13,917 bases of DNA from Dietzia timorensis (GCF_020742175.1 NZ_DYXM01000056.1:1-13917); one strand, 5' to 3'. Counted from the stretch's first letter, positions 6,619 to 13,917 are shown. Made by a program: numbers and translations. The notes: a model not told the origin generated them from the sequence alone.

Positions 6619-7285
6619 TCGTTAGTTCGCTTTCGACCTCGGGGCGCTTATTGGCGAGTCCGTCGATGATGAAGTCGAGCTTCTTGTCCAGGAATCCGCG
6701 TTCGGTCCACGATTCGTCGGGCACAAAAAGCCCGGAAGTGAAGGCCTCCATCGACTTGGAGAATTCGCTCCGGCCGTTTTCGTCGACCGTACGGAGGCCG
6801 GCGATGTTCATGTGCGAGGCCAGCACCATGTCCGTGAGTAGGTCGAGCGCGAACGCCGCCTGGCCGGGGGAGTAGCCAAACTCGCACAGCCGGATCACGA
6901 CCGTCGCGTACCCCTGCTCAAAGTGGGCGAACAGGCTTGTCGTCGTCATCAAGAGCTTGTCGATACCGGGAAATCGCTCGCACAGTTCCCACGCCTCGTC
7001 GCACCACCGGCGCAGCAGCGTCCGCCAATCGGGCGCGTCGGACGGCCAGGTAATGGATGACGTCGCACGTTCCAGGCACGCATGGCTGAGGGCCTCGCGG
7101 CTGTCGAAGATCCGGTACACGGCGGGCGCCGCGACCCCGAGTTCCCCGGCTACGGCGGAGATGGTGAACGTGTCGATCCCCAGGGAAATCGCGGCATCGA
7201 CGACGTCATCGAAATCGAAGCGTGGCTTCGGTCCCGTCTTTCGACCTGCATTCTTCTTGGTAGCAGTACCCGAATCTGTGGACAT
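6599..7285 (-). CDS. TetR/AcrR-family transcriptional regulator
   Basis: This is a 228-aa regulator with an N-terminal TetR DNA-binding domain. The helix-turn-helix lies at about residues 40-62 (TISAVAGELGVAAPAVYRIF, then DSREAL), after a basic leader rich in Lys and Arg. The remaining residues, about 85-215, form an all-helical ligand-binding region with no recognisable ligand type. ATG 7285 is preferred: a -10-like box ends 6 nt upstream, giving a leaderless transcript beginning at the ATG. A GTG at 7318 would overlap this promoter and lacks a ribosome site. The gene is divergent from the DEAD-box helicase gene, and its 3' end overlaps the convergent DUF6157 gene by 20 bp. Autoregulation is likely by family habit; the target gene is not evident. 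Confidence 0.87.
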   Translation of the reverse strand: MSTDSGTATKKNAGRKTGPKPRFDFDDVVDAAISLGIDTFTISAVAGELGVAAPAVYRIFDSREALSHACLERATSSITWPSDAPDWRTLLRRWCDEAWELCERFPGIDKLLMTTTSLFAHFEQGYATVVIRLCEFGYSPGQAAFALDLLTDMVLASHMNIAGLRTVDENGRSEFSKSMEAFTSGLFVPDESWTERGFLDKKLDFIIDGLANKRPEVESELTITETRA

Positions 7286-7291
7286 TGTCGT

Positions 7292-7323
7292 AGTGTATCG
7301 CCGAAAAGTTGTAGACACGTCAA
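7292..7323 (-). promoter_or_regulatory. Candidate promoter of the tetR-like gene (leaderless)
   Basis: On the minus strand TTGACG (7318-7323) precedes TACACT (7292-7297), and the ATG follows after 6 nt. The spacer is 20 nt, longer than ideal, so the -35 assignment is uncertain. The -10 position fits a transcript starting at the start codon, which would also explain the lack of a ribosome site. Confidence 0.35.
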
Positions 7324-7543
7324 TTTGTTGCCGTCGGTATGGCGTTCATCACGACGCGTTAGGGAATCGGGGCCCTCGGCGCGTAGGGTTGGATACATCA
7401 GGCCGCACTTCTTGAGGCAGGCCAGCGGTTACCTCTTCTTCGGGTACGTCATCAATCCCAGGTGTAGCCGCGCGCCAGAAGCGTAGAAACCCTTCGCGAG
7501 CGCGCCGCTCAAGACGCCCACTATCAACTCGTATGGAGTTTTC

Positions 7544-9079
7544 TTGTCATCCTCTTTCGCCGATCTCGGCGTGCCCTCTGCCCTGCTCAACGTGCTTTCC
7601 GCAGACGGAATCACCTCTCCCACCCCCATCCAGTCGGCGACTCTGCCGGACGCACTTTCGGGCCGCGACGTGCTCGGGCGCGGACGCACCGGCTCGGGTA
7701 AGACCTACGCGTTCAGCATCCCGCTGGTCGCGCGCCTCGCGGCGACCGGAACCGGCGCCCGCCGTGGCGCTCCGCGCGCCCTCGTCCTCGCACCCACCCG
7801 TGAGCTGGCCCGCCAGATCGACGAGACCCTCGCCCCGCTCGCCGAGGCGATGGGCCTGCGCACCACGGTCATCTTCGGTGGCGTGCCCCAGGGGCGCCAG
7901 GTCACTGCGCTGAACAGTGGCGTCGACATCATCGTCGCCTGCCCGGGGCGTCTCGAGGACCTCATGCAGCAGAAGCACTGCCGTCTCGACGACATCGAGA
8001 TCTCGGTGCTGGACGAGGCCGACCACATGGCGGACCTCGGGTTCCTGCCAGGCGTCAAGCGCATCCTCGCGGCGACGCCTTCGAATGCCCAGCGTCTGCT
8101 CTTCTCCGCGACCCTAGATCGCGGCGTCGACAGCCTGGTCAAGCGATTCCTCACCGATCCGGTCACGCACTCGGTCGACGACGGCTCGGCCACGCCCGGC
8201 GCCACAGACCACCACATGTTCAAGGTCGAGCAGACCGATCGCGTTCGCGTCATCGCCGACCTCGCTTCGGCCAGCCCTCGCACGGTCGTGTTCACGCGCA
8301 CCAAGCGCGGTGCCCGTCACCTCGCGCGCAAGCTCAGCGCGCAGGGTCGCGCGAGCGTCGACCTGCACGGCAACCTCTCGCAGAACGCGCGAGTGCGCAA
8401 CCTCGAGGCGTTCTCCTCGGGCGAGGCCACCGTCCTCGTCGCCACCGACATCGCCGCCCGTGGCATCCACGTCGACAATGTCGGCCTGGTCATCCATTCG
8501 GACCCGCCGGCCGAGCACAAGGCCTACGTCCACCGCTCGGGCCGCACCGCTCGCGCCGGTTCCATCGGAACGGTCGTCACGATCGCCACGGCGCAGCAGG
8601 TCAGCGAGGTTCGCTCCCTTCTCAAGAAGGCCGGCGTCTCCGCCGCAGAGCAGAATGTGCGCTCAGGCGCAGATGTGTCCCTCGGCGACACCGTCATCCC
8701 GGCCTCGACCCTTGTGGATGACGCCGCGCAGCCGGCCCCCGCCGGGCGGCCGCAGTCCTCGCGCCCCGCGAACGGGAGCCGCGGCGGCGGCCGCAACGGC
8801 GGAAGCCGCAACGGTGGTGGCAACCGCAAAAACTCAAGCAACAATGAGGCGCAGCGCAGCGAGCGTCGCCGTCCCGCCGAGGAGCGCGGCGGCAAGCGCC
8901 CGAGCGGACAGCGCGGTCCCGGGGCTCGCAATGGTGCGGGCCACGCAGCGGGATCCGCGGGTGGCAACGGCAATGGCAATCGGCGCCGGGCGACCCGCCC
9001 GCAGGGGCCGAGCAACGCCGGCGGAAACCGTGGCAACGGCGGTCGCCAGCCGAACCGTCGCCAGTCCGCACACGCCTAG
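7544..9079 (+). CDS. DEAD-box ATP-dependent RNA helicase (RhlE-like)
   Basis: This is a 511-aa RNA helicase expected to unwind or remodel RNA, for example in ribosome assembly or RNA decay. All core motifs are present: Q motif (F5 … PTPIQ 26-30), Walker A GRTGSGKT (47-54), PTRELA (84-89), CPGRLEDL (133-140; Cys replaces the usual Thr), DEAD (157-160), SAT (188-190), VATDIAARG (299-307) and HRSGRTARAG (330-339). From about residue 400 to the end the chain is low-complexity Gly/Arg/Asn-rich, a likely disordered RNA-binding tail. The start is TTG 7544 with GGAG at 7535-7538; no better start is in frame. A gap of about 225 nt separates it from the divergent tetR-like gene, so a long 5' leader is possible, as is common for cold-inducible helicases. 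It ends just before a 27-bp inverted repeat. Confidence 0.93.
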   Translation: MSSSFADLGVPSALLNVLSADGITSPTPIQSATLPDALSGRDVLGRGRTGSGKTYAFSIPLVARLAATGTGARRGAPRALVLAPTRELARQIDETLAPLAEAMGLRTTVIFGGVPQGRQVTALNSGVDIIVACPGRLEDLMQQKHCRLDDIEISVLDEADHMADLGFLPGVKRILAATPSNAQRLLFSATLDRGVDSLVKRFLTDPVTHSVDDGSATPGATDHHMFKVEQTDRVRVIADLASASPRTVVFTRTKRGARHLARKLSAQGRASVDLHGNLSQNARVRNLEAFSSGEATVLVATDIAARGIHVDNVGLVIHSDPPAEHKAYVHRSGRTARAGSIGTVVTIATAQQVSEVRSLLKKAGVSAAEQNVRSGADVSLGDTVIPASTLVDDAAQPAPAGRPQSSRPANGSRGGGRNGGSRNGGGNRKNSSNNEAQRSERRRPAEERGGKRPSGQRGPGARNGAGHAAGSAGGNGNGNRRRATRPQGPSNAGGNRGNGGRQPNRRQSAHA

Positions 9080-9094
9080 GCGCCGTCGAACGAA

Positions 9095-9158
9095 AAACAC
9101 CACGCCCGGCCGGAAATACACTCGCAGGAGTGTGTATTTCCGGCCGGGCGTGGTGTTT
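9095..9158. terminator. Perfect 27-bp inverted repeat, probable bidirectional terminator
   Basis: Bases 9095-9121 are the exact reverse complement of 9132-9158, with a 10-nt loop (9122-9131). It sits between two convergent genes, 15 nt after the helicase stop and about 35 nt from the dedA-like stop. The stem ends with AAA/TTT. On the minus strand it is followed by a T5 run (9093-9097), good for ending the dedA-like transcript. On the plus strand only TTTCG follows. The stem is unusually long and perfect for a terminator. Confidence 0.75.
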
Positions 9159-9193
9159 CGGTACAGGGCCGGCGCGGCGAACCGAGTCGGCTT

Positions 9194-9946
9194 CTAGCTG
9201 TCGGCAGCCGGGCTATCGACCGCCCGCTCCGGCACGCTCTCGCTGTTCGCAAGCTTGCGGCGGGCGTAGATCTTGCGTGAACCGGCGATGAGCATCGGCA
9301 GTACCGAAACGAGCACGATGACGATGAGAATCAAGTCGATGTGGTCGCGGATGAACTGGATCTCGCCGAGCGCCCAGCCCAGCGCCGTCACACCCGCAGC
9401 CCAGGCCACGGCGCCGATGGCGTTGTAGGCGACGAACACCTTGTAGCGCATGCCGGACATGCCGGCGACGAGCGGCGCATAGGTGCGCACGATCGGCACG
9501 AAGCGGCAGATGATGATCGTGATCGGCCCGTGCTTCTCGAAGAACTCGTGCGATTCGCGGATGTAGGCCTGCTTGAAGATGCGCCCATCTGGCCGCGCGA
9601 GCAGCGGCTTCTCGAATTTATGGCCGATCCAGTAACCGGCCTGGTCGCCGAGGAAAGCTGCGATCGGCGCCGTCACGAGAATGACCCACAGCGGCGCGAA
9701 CGGATCGTCGAGCCTCGTGAGGAGCCCGGCCGTGAACAACAGCGAGTCGCCCGGGAGGAACGGAAACAGCAGCCCGGATTCGATGAACACGACCGCGAGC
9801 AGCACCGGGAGAATGAAGTTGCCGAAAGGCCCATCGCCGGAGAGCCAGAAGTCGGGGTCGAGGATCTGGCCGCCGGGAATGGCAAGGTTTCGCACGTCGG
9901 AACCGCCGAGTGCGAGCACTGAGTCCTGCATTGATTCAAGTAGCAC
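9194..9946 (-). CDS. DedA-family (SNARE-associated/VTT domain) membrane protein
   Basis: This is a 250-aa polytopic membrane protein of the DedA family, whose members are linked to lipid carrier (undecaprenyl-phosphate) or phospholipid translocation and membrane homeostasis. Family signatures are E-S-G-x-x-FPFLPGD-x-LLF-x-x-G (about 56-74), the AFLGDQAGYWIG segment near 100, FEKHGPITIIICRFVPIVRTYAPLVAGM (about 135-162), and the NAIGA-x-x-W helix (about 174-182). The conserved Glu, Asp and Arg residues are all there. The basic C-terminal tail (KIYARRKLANSES…) is probably cytoplasmic. GTG 9946 is chosen because a good promoter places the transcript start on it; ATG 9931 is an alternative. It is divergent from metE and converges on the helicase across a long palindrome. 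The transported substrate is inferred only from the family. Confidence 0.9.
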   Translation of the reverse strand: MLLESMQDSVLALGGSDVRNLAIPGGQILDPDFWLSGDGPFGNFILPVLLAVVFIESGLLFPFLPGDSLLFTAGLLTRLDDPFAPLWVILVTAPIAAFLGDQAGYWIGHKFEKPLLARPDGRIFKQAYIRESHEFFEKHGPITIIICRFVPIVRTYAPLVAGMSGMRYKVFVAYNAIGAVAWAAGVTALGWALGEIQFIRDHIDLILIVIVLVSVLPMLIAGSRKIYARRKLANSESVPERAVDSPAADS

Positions 9947-9952
9947 GCTGCA

Positions 9953-9981
9953 ACTTTAGCCCCTGGAGGGCACCCGCCCAA
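9953..9981 (-). promoter_or_regulatory. Promoter of the dedA-like gene, leaderless
   Basis: On the minus strand TTGGGC (9976-9981) and TAAAGT (9953-9958) are exactly 17 nt apart. GTG 9946 follows the -10 box after 6 nt, so the transcript would begin at the start codon. No ribosome site is visible, consistent with leaderless translation. Confidence 0.55.
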
Positions 9982-10084
9982 GCTCCGCGCCGCGCCGGGG
10001 TCGTGCTCACAGCAAGTCGAAACCAAACCCTTGGCGCCCCCTCAGGTCCGTCCCAGCGCGGGCGCCTGTGCTAGGAATTGGGAT

Positions 10085-10249
10085 ACAACCGGTGTGCCGC
10101 GAGTGACCAGGAAATGGTCGCGGACCGCGGCACCGAGCGCCACGCGCGCGGAGAGGGAACCTGGTGCGAATCCAGGACTGTCCCGCAACGGTATGGGGCC
10201 CAGGCGCGCACGTCGCCCGCAGCCCCGAGTCCGATTACCTGCCGATTGT
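10085..10249 (+). ncRNA. Cobalamin (AdoCbl-type) riboswitch upstream of metE
   Basis: The core of the B12 riboswitch is plain. GAGGGAAC is followed by a CCTGG/CCAGG hairpin (10160-10164/10172-10176) carrying GGTGCGAATCC, then CTGTCCCGCAACGGTA (10178-10193). The B12 box AGTCCGATTACCTGCC is at 10228-10243. P1 closes the element by pairing ACAACCGG (10085-10092) with CCGATTGT (10242-10249), with a single mismatch. A further GGTG-x-GCCGC/GCGGCACC hairpin lies at 10091-10134. Since metE makes the B12-independent enzyme, cobalamin should repress it, which predicts a B12-dependent MetH elsewhere. A weak -10-like TAGGAA at 10072-10077 would start the transcript at the edge of P1. Confidence 0.92.
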
Positions 10250-10349
10250 GCTGGGTGCGCCGCATCCAGCGGTTTGCCGCCTCGAGGATTGGGCGAGCGC
10301 CGACTCGGCACACGTGCGCCCTGCGTACGCCTTCGTGCGCCCGCGAGTC

Positions 10350-10401
10350 GACGCCAACCCGTAAGCGGGCGGCGTCCACAACTCGCAACATGGAGGACGT
10401 C
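10350..10401 (+). promoter_or_regulatory. Candidate expression platform of the metE riboswitch (SD-masking switch)
   Basis: GGCGTCC (10371-10377) can pair with two partners. Upstream, GACGCC (10350-10355) plus an inner CCCG/CGGG stem with loop TAAG gives a 10-bp hairpin over 10350-10376. Downstream, GGACGTC (10395-10401, one G-U pair) overlaps the metE ribosome site GGAGG (10392-10396). The first structure would leave the site open and the second would mask it, so they are mutually exclusive. This fits translational repression by B12. Coupling to the aptamer, about 100 nt upstream, is inferred. Confidence 0.45.
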
Positions 10402-10405
10402 CAGC

Positions 10406-12706
10406 GTGACTATCACGAGCAATAATCAGTCCGGCGCAGCGCCGGCATTCACCGCGACGAGCCTCGGCGCTCCGCGTATCGGCCCGAAGCGCGAATTGAA
10501 GAAGGCGATCGAGGCCTACTGGGCAGGAAAGATCGACAAGGCCTCGCTGCTCGAGACCGCCGCCGACCTGCGCCGCTCGATGCGCAACGAAATGCGCGAT
10601 GCCGGCCTCGACTCTGTGCCGACGAACACGCACAGCTTCTACGACCAGATGCTCGATACGACGGTCCTGCTCGGCGCGCTTCCCGAGCGCTACGACGTCG
10701 TCTCGGACGAGCTCGACCGCTACTTTGCCGCCGCCCGCGGCTCGGCGGAGGTCGCACCGCTGGAGATGACGAAGTGGTTCGACACCAACTACCACTACCT
10801 CGTCCCCGAGATCGACGATAAGACCTCGTTCTCCCTGCACCCCGAGAAGGTGCTCGACGATCTCGCCGAGGCGATCGCCGACGACATTCCTGCGCGCCCG
10901 GTCGTGCTCGGCCCGGTGTCCTTCCTCAAGCTCGCCAAGGCCACGGAGGGCTCGGGCGATCCGATCGCTCGCGTCGACGAGCTCATCCCGCTCTACACCG
11001 ACCTGCTCGCGAGCCTTCGCGCAGGCGGGGCGCAGTGGGTGCAGCTAGACGAGCCGAGCCTCGTCACCGACCTCACCGAGGCCGAACTCGACAAGACGAA
11101 GGAGGTCTACGGGGCGCTGTCGGCGGAGACCGACCGGCCGGCGATCCTCGTCGCCACGTACTTCGGCAACGCCGACCGCGCGGTCCGCGCCCTCGGCGAC
11201 ACGAACATCGAGGGCCTCGCCGTGGACCTCGTCTACGGCACCATCGACTCGGTCAATTCCTCGACCGCGTTCCACGATCGCCTCGTCGTCGCCGGTGTCG
11301 TCGATGGACGCAACGTGTGGCGCACCGATCTCGACTCGGCGATGGGTGCGCTGGCCTCGGTGCTCGGGTGCGCAGGGCAGGTCGCGGTATCCACGTCGTG
11401 CTCCACCCTGCACGTTCCCTACACCCTCGACGCGGAGCAGAACCTCGATCCGTCGGTCGCCGAGTGGCTTGCCTTCGGTTCGCAGAAGTACGCGGAGGTC
11501 GTCACGCTCGCGCGGGCGCTGCGCGATGGGCGCGAGTCCGTCGCCGAGAGCTTCGAGACGAGCCGCGCTGCGCTCGATCGGCGCGCGAAGGACCCACGCA
11601 CAAACGACAGTGGCGTCCGCGCGCGCGTCGATTCTGTGCGTGCGTCCGGCGCCACCCGCGGCGACGCCGCGGCGCGCGCGGCGGAACAGGCCGAGCGCCT
11701 CGGGCTACCGCCGCTGCCGACCACGACGATCGGCTCGTACCCGCAGACCTCGGATATCCGGAAGACGCGCGCGGCGTTCCGGAACGGCAAGATCGACGAG
11801 GCCGAATACGTCTCGGCGATGCGCGAGGAGATCAAGCGCACCATCGAGCTGCAGGAGTCTCTCGGCATCGACGTCCTCGTCCACGGCGAGCCCGAGCGCA
11901 ACGACATGGTGCAGTACTTCGCCGAGCTCCTCGACGGGTTCGTCACCACCGAGTTCGGCTGGGTGCAGTCCTACGGCACGCGCTGCGTGCGCCCGCCGAT
12001 CCTCTTCGGCGACGTCACCCGCCCGAAACCGATGACCGTCGACTGGGCCACCTACGCCCAGTCGCTCACGGACTCCCCGGTCAAGGGCATGCTCACCGGC
12101 CCGGTGACGATTCTCGCGTGGTCGTTCGTCCGCGATGACATCCCGCTCGCGGACTCGGCGGACCAGGTTGCGCTCGCGATTCGGCAGGAGACGGTGGACC
12201 TGCAGGGCGCGGGCATCCGCATCGTGCAGGTCGACGAGCCGGCGCTGCGCGAGCTGCTGCCGCTACGCAAGGCCGAACAGCAGGCCTATCTCGACTGGTC
12301 GGTGCGTTCGTTCCGCATCGCCACCTCGGGCGTCGCGGACTCCACGCAGATCCACACGCACCTGTGCTATTCGGAGTTCGGCGAGGTCATCGACTCGATT
12401 GCGGGCCTCGACGCCGACGTCACCTCGATCGAGGCGGCGCGCTCGCACATGGAGGTCGTCGCGGACCTCGAGCGTTCGGGCTTTTCGAACCAGGTCGGCC
12501 CCGGCGTCTACGACATCCACTCGCCGCGCATCCCGGAAACCGGGCAGATCGTCACCTCGCTGGGCGAGGCGCTCGACGCCGTCACCGCCGATCGCCTGTG
12601 GGTCAACCCGGACTGCGGCCTCAAGACCCGCAAGACCGACGAGGTCGAGGCCGCGCTGGCCAACATGGTCGCCGCCGCTAAGCAGGTGCGCGAGCGACTC
12701 GGATAG
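10406..12706 (+). CDS. metE: 5-methyltetrahydropteroyltriglutamate-homocysteine methyltransferase (cobalamin-independent methionine synthase)
   Basis: This enzyme transfers a methyl group from methyltetrahydropteroyl-polyglutamate to homocysteine, the last step of methionine synthesis, using zinc and no cobalamin. The 766-aa chain has both family domains: the N-terminal barrel (from GAPRIGPKRELKKA) and the C-terminal catalytic barrel (from LPPLPTTTIGSYPQT). The zinc ligands are visible as His652 and Cys654 (THLCYSEFG), Glu676 (TSIEAARS) and Cys737 (NPDCGLKTR), each offset by 11 from the E. coli enzyme, which suggests no internal rearrangement. The frame is open far upstream to 10031, but GTG 10406 is the proper start: it has GGAGG at 10392-10396 and begins just before the conserved domain. 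The upstream open frame is the riboswitch, not protein. It is controlled by a cobalamin riboswitch and convergent with an MFS exporter. Confidence 0.97.
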   Translation: MTITSNNQSGAAPAFTATSLGAPRIGPKRELKKAIEAYWAGKIDKASLLETAADLRRSMRNEMRDAGLDSVPTNTHSFYDQMLDTTVLLGALPERYDVVSDELDRYFAAARGSAEVAPLEMTKWFDTNYHYLVPEIDDKTSFSLHPEKVLDDLAEAIADDIPARPVVLGPVSFLKLAKATEGSGDPIARVDELIPLYTDLLASLRAGGAQWVQLDEPSLVTDLTEAELDKTKEVYGALSAETDRPAILVATYFGNADRAVRALGDTNIEGLAVDLVYGTIDSVNSSTAFHDRLVVAGVVDGRNVWRTDLDSAMGALASVLGCAGQVAVSTSCSTLHVPYTLDAEQNLDPSVAEWLAFGSQKYAEVVTLARALRDGRESVAESFETSRAALDRRAKDPRTNDSGVRARVDSVRASGATRGDAAARAAEQAERLGLPPLPTTTIGSYPQTSDIRKTRAAFRNGKIDEAEYVSAMREEIKRTIELQESLGIDVLVHGEPERNDMVQYFAELLDGFVTTEFGWVQSYGTRCVRPPILFGDVTRPKPMTVDWATYAQSLTDSPVKGMLTGPVTILAWSFVRDDIPLADSADQVALAIRQETVDLQGAGIRIVQVDEPALRELLPLRKAEQQAYLDWSVRSFRIATSGVADSTQIHTHLCYSEFGEVIDSIAGLDADVTSIEAARSHMEVVADLERSGFSNQVGPGVYDIHSPRIPETGQIVTSLGEALDAVTADRLWVNPDCGLKTRKTDEVEAALANMVAAAKQVRERLG

Positions 12707-12748
12707 TTCTCGGGGAGGTCTCGGGTAGGTTCTGCCCCAAACAAAAAA

Positions 12749-13917
12749 TCACGTATGACGTCGGACGCGCCGTTCCTCTTCGGACGGCGCGTTCGCGCGT
12801 TTGCTGCGGGTGGGGGAACGCGAGTCGGTAAGGGCCACGGCGATCGCCGCGAGGAAGAAGACGATGGCGGTGGCCCACACGGCGCGAAGTCCGGCTCCGG
12901 CGTCATGGGTGAGGGCTAGTGCCTGGGAATAGACGAGCAGAAGGACTGCCGCGCCGATGGCGTTGCCGATGCGCTGGGCGGTTTGGACGGCGGCGCCGGC
13001 AGCTCCGCCCATTCTCGGCGGCACGTTCGCGAGGGTCATGGTCATGTTCGGGCCGACGACGCCGCCGGCGCCGAAGCCGGCGAGGGTCATCGTTGCGATC
13101 TGTGTGGGGATCGCTAGCGCCGTGTCCTCGGTGAGTGGGATGAGGGTCGCCGCGAGCGCGAGGCCGACGATGAGGATGACGAGGGCGCCGACGGTGGTCA
13201 TGCGGCCGCCACGGGCGACGAGGCGGCCGGCGATGGGCGCGGCGATCGCGGAGGAGATGGCGAACGGCGTGATGAGCAGACCCGCGTGGAGCGGTGTGAA
13301 GCCGAGGCCGCTCTGGAGGTAGATCGAGTAGATGAGAAGCACGCCGGTGAATCCACAGAAGTAGAGCAGGCCGACGGCCATGCCGGTGGCGTATCCCTTG
13401 GTGGCGCGCAGGAGAGGGATATTGAGCAGCGGTGCGCGCCCGCGGCGGATGATCCGGCGCTCCCACCACACGGTGAGCGCGCCGAGGATGGGGGCGAGGG
13501 TGATGATCGCGAATTCGGGGCCGAAGCCCTGCTCGACGCTGGAAATGGGGAAGAGTAGCGCGAGGACGGTGAGCCCGAGTAGTGCGGCGCCGATGATGTC
13601 GAGATCGGGCTTGCCGGAGCCGGGTTCGCGGCCGGGGATGATGCGCCACACCGCGCCGATGAGGGCGAGGCCGATGGGCACGTTGACGAGGAAAATCCAG
13701 CGCCAGCCGCCGTCGCCACCCGCGAGGCCGATGATGAGACCGCCGAGGACCGGGCCGATCGAGCCGGAGATGCCGACGGCCATGCCCATGTAACCGAACG
13801 CGCGGCCGCGCTCGGGGCCGGAGAAGACGTTCTGGATGATGCCCGAGTTCTGCGGGACGAGCAGGCCCGCGGAGATTCCTTGTGCGAAGCGAGCGGCGAT
13901 GAGCCAGCCGATCGACG
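12749..13917 (-). CDS. MFS transporter, DHA2/EmrB-QacA-like drug exporter, 5' end outside window
   Basis: This is the C-terminal ~388 residues of a major facilitator superfamily exporter, with the N-terminus beyond the right edge. The visible part begins inside helix 4 (AARFAQGISAGLLVPQNSG). It carries the antiporter motif C in helix 5 (GISGSIGPVLGG, just after 13789), then WRWIFLVNVPIG, typical of the 14-helix DHA2 family. About ten hydrophobic segments follow, and a basic, hydrophilic C-terminus of about 30 residues (from DSRSPTRSKR) ends the protein. The ATG at 13789 is internal to the conserved region, not a start. The substrate cannot be read from sequence; drugs, dyes or small metabolites are the family norm. 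It converges on metE with 42 nt between stops. Confidence 0.9.
   Translation of the reverse strand, partial: SIGWLIAARFAQGISAGLLVPQNSGIIQNVFSGPERGRAFGYMGMAVGISGSIGPVLGGLIIGLAGGDGGWRWIFLVNVPIGLALIGAVWRIIPGREPGSGKPDLDIIGAALLGLTVLALLFPISSVEQGFGPEFAIITLAPILGALTVWWERRIIRRGRAPLLNIPLLRATKGYATGMAVGLLYFCGFTGVLLIYSIYLQSGLGFTPLHAGLLITPFAISSAIAAPIAGRLVARGGRMTTVGALVILIVGLALAATLIPLTEDTALAIPTQIATMTLAGFGAGGVVGPNMTMTLANVPPRMGGAAGAAVQTAQRIGNAIGAAVLLLVYSQALALTHDAGAGLRAVWATAIVFFLAAIAVALTDSRSPTRSKRANAPSEEERRVRRHT
12765..12792. terminator. Perfect 9-bp hairpin at the metE / MFS convergence, possible terminator
   Basis: ACGCGCCGT (12765-12773) is the exact reverse complement of ACGGCGCGT (12784-12792), with a 10-nt loop. 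It lies about 60 nt after the metE stop and inside the last codons of the MFS gene. On the minus strand a T6 run (12743-12748) follows 17 nt later, too far for a classical terminator. It may stop metE transcripts as a hairpin without a U-run. Confidence 0.35.

Noticed and set aside
9341..9922. 193-codon + strand frame opposite the dedA-like gene
   Set aside because: The translation is a charged, low-complexity shadow; the minus strand holds a clear DedA-family protein.
10031..10405. N-terminal extension of metE by 125 codons
   Set aside because: The stretch is the cobalamin riboswitch and its platform; the extension matches no MetE, and GTG 10406 has a good ribosome site.
11035..12138. 367-codon frame overlapping metE in another + frame
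   Set aside because: It is Arg-rich and lies within the intact metE; frame-shifted shadow.
12716..12748. GGGTAG/CTGCCC hairpin plus A6 run after metE as a classical terminator
   Set aside because: The A-run is on the wrong strand for metE, and for the MFS transcript the T-run precedes rather than follows the hairpin.

Overview
This is a GC-rich window with the organisation of a high-GC Gram-positive (Actinobacteria) chromosome. The main clues are abundant GTG/TTG starts, leaderless-looking promoters, a DUF222/HNH (13E12-type) protein, a secreted class-2-type lipase, and a B12-riboswitch-controlled metE. These suggest a Corynebacterium/Dietzia/Brevibacterium-like organism. The genus is a guess; the phylum is fairly safe. 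I see no tRNA, rRNA, CRISPR array, insertion sequence or phage module.

Left part (1-4236, + strand): the 3' end of a YhhN/lysoplasmalogenase-family membrane protein comes first. A relatively AT-rich spacer with interlocking short inverted repeats follows. Next is a 13E12-family HNH nuclease-like gene whose first codons appear to lie in a different frame, suggesting a one-base frameshift in an A5 run. Then come a short-chain dehydrogenase and a SpoU/TrmH RNA methyltransferase, 20 nt apart and probably cotranscribed.

Centre (4237-7285): a good promoter leads into a very recognisable guanidine-III riboswitch, which precedes two tandem SMR genes. Both encoded proteins keep every hallmark residue of guanidinium exporters (Gdx/SugE type). 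This is a complete guanidinium sensing and export unit. It is followed by a convergent secreted lipase, a DUF6157 gene, and a TetR regulator whose 3' end overlaps DUF6157 by 20 bp.

Right part (7544-13917): a DEAD-box RNA helicase with a Gly/Arg/Asn-rich tail converges on a DedA-family membrane protein. Between them is a perfect 27-bp inverted repeat, probably a bidirectional terminator. Divergent from dedA is metE (cobalamin-independent methionine synthase). It carries a cobalamin riboswitch, and downstream of that a pair of mutually exclusive hairpins, one of which would mask the ribosome binding site. A convergent DHA2-type MFS exporter runs off the right edge.

The two riboswitch-controlled units are the clearest regulatory biology. 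I did not find a convincing wholly new system. The items most worth a second look are the riboswitch/paired-Gdx unit, the metE expression platform, the long palindrome at 9095-9158 and the 5' frameshift of the HNH gene.
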